A stretch of 42,917 bases of DNA from the IMG/VR virus record IMGVR_UViG_3300020122_000173, positions 1-42,917 of that record; one strand, 5' to 3'. A program made the translations under genes and the position numbers. Origin of the DNA: a virus. Below are positions 37,902 through 42,917 of the stretch, piece by piece (position 1 is the stretch's first letter; each line of letters begins with the position of its first letter). A model generated the notes under the pieces. The model was not told the DNA's origin, ran no database searches, and saw nothing but the letters and a program-made list of their open reading frames with translations.

Positions 37902-39781
37902 TTTGTGAGTGCTCCCCAGCTGAGACCACGTTTCCCCGACGAACGCATCGGTACGCTCAACCTAGGCTCCTCCATCACAGTGCGCAACAGTTCCATCTCC
38001 AAAACTTCACTGTCAGGGTTAGTGCTTATGTTGATTTCATCGTACACTGTGACAAGAAAGCGTGATTTGCGCGCACCTGATTCGTACCACTCAATCAGAC
38101 ACTGCTTCGTGAGATCAGCCGCGCTGCCCTGCACCACGTAATTTATCAGTTTGTAAATTTTGTCGCGTCCATCGGCGCCAGGCTTCTCAGGATAATAGAG
38201 ACGCCCGCCCCAGGTGCGAATCGGTTCGCCGCGGCGCACGATGCGCGTGATCTCCTCGTTCAGCAGCTTGCGCCCCGGCAACGCTGCGTTGTGGAACGCC
38301 TTTAACTGCTTCGCCTCTGCGATGGAACAGCGGAGCTTGCGTTGCAGCGCCGGCACGCCGCCACCGTAGATGGACTGAAAGTTCAGCGTCTTGACGCGCG
38401 TGCGCTCCAGCTCGCGGCCAGCAACACGCATAAGTTCGTTGCCCACAAACTCATGCGGGTCTAGTGCTGCGTTGTCCTGGTATTGCTGCCAGAGATCGCC
38501 CTGTTCGAAATGCGCAAATAATCTAAGCTCTTGCCCGTCAAAATCGCGGTGCAAAAACACTTCTCCCTCATCGGGCAGCACGTACTTGCGCACCAGCGGC
38601 AGAGGCTCTACGCCCAGGAACGCAGGGTGTTGATAACCGTCATCTCTGCCCTCAAAGCTCTTGCTGATATTCAGCAGGTTAGGATCCTGGGTGCTCGGTC
38701 GCCCCGTGCGCGTGCCGCCACGATCGCCGCGCACCTGGTTCCAGTTGGTGCTGACGTAGCCGCCCATCTGCTCGGCCTGCTCCAGCCACGGCTCCATGAA
38801 CATGCTCAGGCATGTCTTGAGCCGGTTGCGGTAGCCCAGCGCCGACGCGATCTGCGCTCCGTTGGGTCCGGTGAAGTGCTCGGGCAGCAGATTGTCCTTG
38901 CTGACGCTGAGTTGGCCGCTCGCCGTCTGCGCCCAGTTCTCCTGCGGCACGACGCCACGCTGCAGCAGAACGGCCGCGACGTCCTGGTCCGCGTCGAAGT
39001 TGAGCCCACCAGCATGCAATTCCCGGCGCAGCCAATCCTCGACGTAGTGAAACTGCATATGATAGCCGCTAATGGGATCGTTCATGTCGTCGTGCAGCCG
39101 TTCCACGTCCACGCGGATACCGCGCCGCTCATTCTCCATGAAGATAGGCAAACAGCGGCGCTCGCGGTCGTAGGCAGCGCCCATGCCGTTACGCTGCACG
39201 ATGGGCCACAGATGCTTGAACAGCGCCAGCGTGCGGTCCACGTCGCCTATCGCGTACGGCTCCACAAGGCTGCCGGGCGCGGCGAAGATCCACGCGCCGG
39301 GCTTGCGACGGTTCACCTTGCCGTACTGCGGGTAGGTCTGCTCCAGCTGGTGCCGGTTATCCCACACCCAGTCCGCGATAGCGTCGCGTTCATCAGCCGG
39401 CCAGCCCAGCAGATCAGCTGCTAACTCCTTCAGCCCGAGGCTGCGCGCGTGCGGGTCGCAGAGGTAGGCGAGGAACAGCGTGTCGTGGACGCGCTGCCAC
39501 GGCGGCTCCGGGGCGCCCAGCTTCTCGCATGCTACCTGAACGTCAAAATGAGCATTGTGAAACAGTAAAGGCAGCGAGCTTTCCCACGCCTCGCTTAGCG
39601 CTAGGCAGGCTTGCTGCTCGGTGCAGTTGTTGCCACCAGATGTATGCGCCCAACGCCAATATCGTTTGCGACCGTCAGGCCACGCAATGGCGACGCCCAC
39701 GGGGGACGGTGGATAAGCAGGACGTCGCCCGATTGGGTGTGTTTCAAAATCGACGCATATGACATCTGGAGCCCCCGTCAT
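37892..39781 (-). CDS. DNA polymerase, family A, with 3'-5' exonuclease (629 aa)
   Basis: Replicative polymerase. The start at 39781 is fixed by an ATGA overlap. Exonuclease motifs: VDFETH (D11, E13), FHNAHFD (to D80) and YAIGDVD (Y176, D180). Polymerase motif A is RDFDGQELRLFAHF (D413), motif B is RTRVKTLNFQSIYG (R460, K464, F468, Y472), and motif C is TVYDEI (D581, E582). The residue equivalent to E. coli Phe762 is Phe. Motif C has Tyr where His is usual, and motif A has Asp-Gly where Ser-Gln is common. Length is normal for phage Pol A lacking a 5' nuclease domain. Confidence 0.93.
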   Translation of the reverse strand: MTGAPDVICVDFETHPIGRRPAYPPSPVGVAIAWPDGRKRYWRWAHTSGGNNCTEQQACLALSEAWESSLPLLFHNAHFDVQVACEKLGAPEPPWQRVHDTLFLAYLCDPHARSLGLKELAADLLGWPADERDAIADWVWDNRHQLEQTYPQYGKVNRRKPGAWIFAAPGSLVEPYAIGDVDRTLALFKHLWPIVQRNGMGAAYDRERRCLPIFMENERRGIRVDVERLHDDMNDPISGYHMQFHYVEDWLRRELHAGGLNFDADQDVAAVLLQRGVVPQENWAQTASGQLSVSKDNLLPEHFTGPNGAQIASALGYRNRLKTCLSMFMEPWLEQAEQMGGYVSTNWNQVRGDRGGTRTGRPSTQDPNLLNISKSFEGRDDGYQHPAFLGVEPLPLVRKYVLPDEGEVFLHRDFDGQELRLFAHFEQGDLWQQYQDNAALDPHEFVGNELMRVAGRELERTRVKTLNFQSIYGGGVPALQRKLRCSIAEAKQLKAFHNAALPGRKLLNEEITRIVRRGEPIRTWGGRLYYPEKPGADGRDKIYKLINYVVQGSAADLTKQCLIEWYESGARKSRFLVTVYDEINISTNPDSEVLEMELLRTVMEEPRLSVPMRSSGKRGLSWGALTKCA

Positions 39782-40044
39782 AGTTTCGCCGTGTAGCTCT
39801 TGCGCGATCGCCGCCACTCCTCGTAGGCGGCTAGGGCAGACCGGCCCGGTGTGAGCAAGTGATACCTGCCAACGTCGCCAGGGCATGACGGCTGCGGAGG
39901 ATCAAAATCAACCAGCCCAGCCGCTGCCATGCGCTTGAACATCTGCTGCGAGCGGTAATGCTTCGGCAGCGACTTGGAATCACGTATGCGCCGTAGACCA
40001 TCAGCCTGTGCCTCCGTGATCGGCGGCTTGTACTTCGCGAGCAT
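39778..40044 (-). CDS. Small winged-helix-like protein (88 aa)
   Basis: The ATG at 40044 lies within the previous gene. The pattern TEAQADGLRRIRDSKSLPKH, SQQMFKRMAAAGLVDFDPPQ and GRYHLLTPGRSALAAYEEWR resembles a winged helix (recognition helix then wing then LT..G). DNA binding is plausible. It is coupled to the polymerase gene by ATGA. Confidence 0.6.
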   Translation of the reverse strand: MLAKYKPPITEAQADGLRRIRDSKSLPKHYRSQQMFKRMAAAGLVDFDPPQPSCPGDVGRYHLLTPGRSALAAYEEWRRSRKSYTAKL

Positions 40045-40318
40045 GCTTCACCCTTCGCCTCGACAGCTTCGCCAAATGACCCTCACGCCTCGCCAGCTTG
40101 CGCATCTCCGTGGCAAGCATCCGCGACGCAAAGCGCATATGGCTCCGCGTCACCTGGCGTGACGGTAGGTTCAGCCCCTCGGTATGCTTCAGCACCGCGA
40201 AGTTATCGCGCCAGCGCGTGCTGTAAGGATTTGGCGCCGCTCCCAGGGGGATAGGAGCGGCGCCTGTCTCAGGGCCGGGTGTGGGAGGGGCAACCCTGAG
40301 AACCTGATTATCGCCCAC
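40001..40318 (-). CDS. Hypothetical basic protein (105 aa)
   Basis: The GTG at 40318 overlaps the stop of the upstream gene by 11 bases. The N-terminus is Pro-rich (RVAPPTPGPETGAAPIPLGA), then RWRDNFAVLKHTEGLNLPSR and a strongly basic helix (EMRKLARREGHLAKLSRRRV). No family is recognised. It overlaps the next gene by 44 bp. Confidence 0.6.
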   Translation of the reverse strand: MGDNQVLRVAPPTPGPETGAAPIPLGAAPNPYSTRWRDNFAVLKHTEGLNLPSRQVTRSHMRFASRMLATEMRKLARREGHLAKLSRRRVKHAREVQAADHGGTG

Positions 40319-41108
40319 GACGCAGCCCGCGCAGCGAGCCTTGCGGCGCAGCAGGGCGCTCCTCGGGCACGCGGTAGCCTTGGATAACCTGCTTCACCGC
40401 CTCCTCGTGGCGAGCCATCACGATACTGGCAAGCTCGTTGCTCACCAGTTCGATCGTCTCGAAATGCACCTGATATTGGAACTTAGCGTGCGGCTCCAGG
40501 AACATCCTCGTCACGACGCCATGGGGCGGCCGATTCGACGCCGCAGCGACGCTGCGCACGTACTTTCCCCACAACTCCACCGACGTCACCGGCAGCTTGA
40601 TAAACGCCACGTCCGCGGTCTGGAAGTGCTTTGGATCGGCGAACAGCTCCAAGTCCATGTCGCGGCTGCCCTTCTTGGGCTGGTAGTAGCCGGCCGGGAT
40701 CAGCGCCAGCCGCACACGGTTCTGACACGCCTTGCCGCGGCCCGTGTCTGCGCTGCCCCACTCGTTCCACTTGCAGCCTTGGCATGTCTCGTGCTGCGGC
40801 TTGAAATAGGCGTCAAGTTGCATGGACTCGTGTGGCGCCATCTCGTCCTTGTCGCGGCCGAAGGCGTAGCACAGTGGCGCCGTGGCTTCGTCGGGGTTGA
40901 ACTTGCCCTCGTACATCGTGTTCTCGAATACCGAGTCCAGCACGATGACGCATGCCTGGTTGCCCCGCAGCTCCTCGTCGCCGAAGCTCAGCACCCCCGC
41001 CCGCGTGGACAGGAATGTGCCGCCCTGAGCCTGGAACTGCTCAGTGTAGGTCTCGGCCTGCTTGGCCCACGCCTCATCGTAGTTGGTCAGTGCTCTGTGT
41101 TCACTCAT
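40308..41108 (-). CDS. Candidate ssDNA-binding / replication-associated protein (266 aa)
   Basis: The start is strongly marked by GGGAGGAG. A Cys signature CQGCKWNEWGSADTGRGKAC then QNRVRLALIPAG is shared by a group of phage proteins encoded beside Pol A genes. A C-terminal helical part (ASIVMARHEEAVKQVIQGYR) and a basic tail follow. Position next to polymerase and a single ordered domain suggest an ssDNA-binding function, but this is inference from context; no OB-fold can be proved by eye. Confidence 0.5.
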   Translation of the reverse strand: MSEHRALTNYDEAWAKQAETYTEQFQAQGGTFLSTRAGVLSFGDEELRGNQACVIVLDSVFENTMYEGKFNPDEATAPLCYAFGRDKDEMAPHESMQLDAYFKPQHETCQGCKWNEWGSADTGRGKACQNRVRLALIPAGYYQPKKGSRDMDLELFADPKHFQTADVAFIKLPVTSVELWGKYVRSVAAASNRPPHGVVTRMFLEPHAKFQYQVHFETIELVSNELASIVMARHEEAVKQVIQGYRVPEERPAAPQGSLRGLRRGR

Positions 41109-41123
41109 GGGTGTCTCCTCCCG

Positions 41124-41234
41124 TTAAGTCCAGTCTCTTGGCTCAAGCAATTCAGGAAATGGTGGGTGTCCTGTCCAGATGCACCAAGCAGCCACTGCCA
41201 AGTAAATTGCGTCTACGAGCGCGTTGTAGTTCAT
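41124..41234 (-). CDS. Tiny protein with hydrophobic segment (36 aa)
   Basis: The ATG at 41234 overlaps the upstream TGA (ATGA). The sequence has one hydrophobic stretch (LVDAIYLAVAAWCIWTG) and a Pro-rich end (HPPFPELLEPRDW). Unknown function. Confidence 0.5.
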   Translation of the reverse strand: MNYNALVDAIYLAVAAWCIWTGHPPFPELLEPRDWT

Positions 41235-41638
41235 ATCTTGGTGATGCTCACCTCTGGCACATTCACAGCTTCCGTGCCAGGCAGCAAGCGTTTCTCGTTC
41301 TCCATGAAGTCCTTCGCCATCGTCTCGTTGAGGCGCTTCTGAAAACAGTCCTGGCGATCGTTCTTCTTGGCCCACGACCACAGCACACCCCAGTCTGTCA
41401 CCTTGACAGTCTGCTTGACCACGATCTGCGCGCGGTACTTCAGCCCTGCGGCGCCTGTGTCGTCGGACTTCGACAGCGAGTTAATAATATGCTCGCGGAT
41501 CTCCGTCTCGCGCGCCTTCACCTGCGCCACTTCCTTGTCCATCGCAAGGCGCAAGCCGCGCACCTCGGCGTACAGGTCCGCGCAGCGGCCGATGCTGGCC
41601 GGCAGCGGAGCGCCAAGCTCCAGCGTTGTGTCCGTCAC
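41231..41638 (-). CDS. Conserved phage coiled-coil protein, DUF7173-like (135 aa)
   Basis: The GTG at 41638 overlaps the upstream TGA (GTGA). The first half is a coiled coil (RGLRLAMDKEVAQVKARETE, IREHIINSLSKSD), the second half TGAAGLKYRAQIVVKQTVKV, TDWGVLWSWAKKNDRQDCFQ, VPEVSITKI. This pattern recurs in many podophages and siphophages near replication genes. The function is unknown and the DUF name is from memory. Confidence 0.7.
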   Translation of the reverse strand: MTDTTLELGAPLPASIGRCADLYAEVRGLRLAMDKEVAQVKARETEIREHIINSLSKSDDTGAAGLKYRAQIVVKQTVKVTDWGVLWSWAKKNDRQDCFQKRLNETMAKDFMENEKRLLPGTEAVNVPEVSITKI

Positions 41639-41760
41639 AACACCCACTCCACGGCTTTGATCGCCACGGCAAGCGCAGTGACAGCGGTGCACGCCATCAA
41701 GAGCAGCAAAAAGGAGCGGTAAGCCGCCTCGGCGTAGCGCTCTGGATCACGCCGCCTCAT
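41635..41760 (-). CDS. Small single-span membrane protein (41 aa)
   Basis: An ATGA overlap upstream (41757-41760) and a GTGA overlap downstream fix both ends. A basic head (MRRRDPERYAEAAYRS) is followed by a hydrophobic helix (FLLLLMACTAVTALAVAI). Function unknown. Confidence 0.6.
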   Translation of the reverse strand: MRRRDPERYAEAAYRSFLLLLMACTAVTALAVAIKAVEWVL

Positions 41761-41957
41761 GGCGACACCTTTGGCGCTAGGCGCTTGTTGCGCTTGTCGA
41801 ACGCCGTGGAAAGCGCGCGAGCTATATCGTAGTGAAACTCGGCGATCTCGGCAGGGCTGAACGTCTCCGACTTGCCCGGCGCCGCCGCTTCAGGCGTCTG
41901 CACTACTTTAGCTTCCCAGCCATATTGGGAGAAGCTGATTTCAAGTTTAAGTGACAT
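41757..41957 (-). CDS. Hypothetical protein (66 aa)
   Basis: The ATG at 41957 follows GGGAG with nine bases of spacing and overlaps the J-domain gene end by 11 bases. The sequence (LKLEISFSQYGWEAKVVQTP, FSPAEIAEFHYDIARALSTA) looks globular with a C-terminal helix and basic tail. No family is recognised. Confidence 0.65.
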   Translation of the reverse strand: MSLKLEISFSQYGWEAKVVQTPEAAAPGKSETFSPAEIAEFHYDIARALSTAFDKRNKRLAPKVSP

Positions 41958-42249
41958 CGAATCTGTCTCCCGTACCGCTGCACCCATGACAGGTGCGATT
42001 CCCGACTCGCCCGCGCACCTTACCGCTTCCTTTACACATGACACAAGCGCGCTGTTGCCCTGACAGCTCATTAAGCAACGTATCACGCGCTGTTTGCAGT
42101 TCACGAATTGTTACAGCGACAGCCAGGGCGCCATTGGTGTCAGGGTGCGTCTCACGCACCACGCGCGCAAATGCCGCACGCACAGCGCGCACGCTGACAG
42201 CTTCGCCTGGCACGAGGCGTAGCAGCTGCGTGGCATGTGCTGGAGTCAC
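41947..42249 (-). CDS. Mini J-domain protein with zinc-finger CxxCxGxG repeats (100 aa)
   Basis: The GTG at 42249 follows GGGAG with nine bases. Residues 10-62 resemble a short J-domain: VRAAFARVVRETHPDTNGAL carries the HPD tripeptide (35-37), followed by a helix (ELQTARDTLLNELSG). The C-terminus has two DnaJ-type zinc modules, CVMCKGSGK (C69, C72) and CHGCSGTGD (C87, C90). It could recruit host DnaK, or be a reduced co-chaperone for virion folding. It lacks the G/F linker and substrate domains of full DnaJ. Confidence 0.75.
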   Translation of the reverse strand: MTPAHATQLLRLVPGEAVSVRAVRAAFARVVRETHPDTNGALAVAVTIRELQTARDTLLNELSGQQRACVMCKGSGKVRGRVGNRTCHGCSGTGDRFDVT

Positions 42250-42262
42250 TGCGATCGGCTCC

Positions 42263-42511
42263 CTATTTGTACGGTGGTGAATTGAGAATGTCGTCGATGC
42301 GCTCTGGAAACCAGCAACGCATGATGATAGCCGCAGCGCGGCCATAGTCGTTATCGGTGTATGGCTTTCTCAGATTGGAAACAGAGTCGGCCATCTTAAA
42401 GAGATAGTCATGCACCGTGAGGATGACGCTCTTTGCCGCTTCCGAACATGAATCGCCTTCCTCGATTACCTTGCGAAGAATGGTCAATTCTATTTCTTCC
42501 TGTAAGGTCAC
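42263..42511 (-). CDS. Hypothetical helical protein (82 aa)
   Basis: The GTG start has GGGAG six bases upstream. The product is helical and acidic at the N-terminus (LQEEIELTILRKVIEEGDSC), ending AAIIMRCWFPERIDDILNSP. No family is recognised. It lies 13 bases before the J-domain gene. Confidence 0.7.
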   Translation of the reverse strand: MTLQEEIELTILRKVIEEGDSCSEAAKSVILTVHDYLFKMADSVSNLRKPYTDNDYGRAAAIIMRCWFPERIDDILNSPPYK

Positions 42512-42522
42512 GGTCGGCTCCC

Positions 42523-42783
42523 TTATTGTTTGAGACGTTCCATCGCGATTTTCACGACGAGGTTATAGGCGTCCGCACCCGCAAAGGCGTCGAACACTTC
42601 CGCTAGAAACTGAGCGTCAACAGGAACGCGCGCCCACGGTGCAGGCTCTGGTATCGGCGCAACGTCCCCGTTCATTTTTTGGTAGTAGTCAAGCGCACAC
42701 CCGCGGCAGATTGCGGGACCACCACAACGGGCGACGACGCCATCATCGCGTGGAAAGACGTGCCCATGTCCAATGTTCGCCAA
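42523..42783 (-). CDS. Hypothetical protein with short Cys cluster (86 aa)
   Basis: The likely start is TTG at 42783 with GAGGAG seven bases upstream. The sequence has RCGGPAICRGCALDYYQK, a CxxxxxCxxC-type metal site, followed by a Pro-rich linker and a helical C-terminus (FLAEVFDAFAGADAYNLVV). The alternative TTG at 42798 lies inside the terminal repeat and overlaps the stop of the 24-aa gene. Function unknown. Confidence 0.65.
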   Translation of the reverse strand: MANIGHGHVFPRDDGVVARCGGPAICRGCALDYYQKMNGDVAPIPEPAPWARVPVDAQFLAEVFDAFAGADAYNLVVKIAMERLKQ

Positions 42784-42790
42784 AGCCGCG

Positions 42791-42917
42791 CTCCTCAATA
42801 AAAATGTGCAATCGTACCGGCAATTACGGCAACGACCATAAAGACTAGAGACCAGCGCCAGTGCATCATTGCGCTTCCTGCTTCACGCGAGTTTCGTATT
42901 GCGCGACTTCCATTGGA
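42791..42917. repeat. Right copy of 127-bp terminal direct repeat
   Basis: Identical to 1-127 (starts CTCCTCAATAAAAATG, ends TTCCATTGGA). It contains a second copy of the complete 24-aa membrane gene (42795-42869) and the end of the 57-aa gene. These should not be counted as extra genes. Confidence 0.95.

Overview
The window is a complete, circularly assembled genome of a short-tailed (podovirus-like) phage. Bases 1-127 are repeated exactly at 42791-42917, so the unique circle is 42,790 bp. The DNA is GC-rich. Rz/Rz1-type spanins and a lipoprotein point to a Gram-negative host. A GapR/DUF2312-type protein, a family typical of Alphaproteobacteria and their phages, suggests an alphaproteobacterial host (inference). 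No tRNA, CRISPR array, integrase or recognisable repressor was seen. The lifestyle is therefore probably virulent, although a degenerate serine-recombinase-like protein and one small HTH protein are present.

Layout. A 786-bp gene-free region (5818-6603), with an AT-rich core and an inverted repeat around 6035-6106, separates two divergent transcription units. Rightward (6604-33289) come small accessory genes, beginning with a candidate Acb2/Tad1 anti-defence protein; a fibre-like protein; small genes that include two zincin-like metalloproteins; a P22-like head module (terminase, an HNH endonuclease, portal, scaffold, coat); head or tail fibres; a P22 gp4/gp10-like tail machine; a tail fibre; a GNAT acetyltransferase; three probable ejection proteins; a metallophosphoesterase; a GapR-like protein; and a lysozyme. 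Two clear intrinsic terminators lie inside the structural module, one after the coat gene and one at 20256-20291.

Leftward (41957 down to 33270, and through the circle junction from 5817 to 5 and on to 41947) come the replication and host-takeover genes: a primase-helicase with a TOPRIM-like region, family A DNA polymerase, Cas4-like and VRR-NUC nucleases, an SNF2 helicase, a candidate ssDNA-binding protein, a J-domain protein and many tiny ORFs. The holin/spanin lysis genes lie at the far end of this unit and meet the lysozyme gene tail to tail. Many genes are joined by ATGA, GTGA, TGATG or TAATG overlaps, implying translational coupling. Many proteins of 24-60 residues are real by this criterion.

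The most interesting points are these. (1) The SNF2 helicase is split between motifs II and III by an HNH endonuclease ORF whose start and stop overlap the two halves. (2) A protein carries 22 perfect 12-bp repeat steps that differ only at amino-acid-changing positions. (3) The tail hub appears to start at an AUC codon. (4) An Acb2/Tad1-like gene is the first gene of the rightward operon. (5) A GapR-like protein is encoded in a phage that also has a distinctive AT-rich intergenic region.
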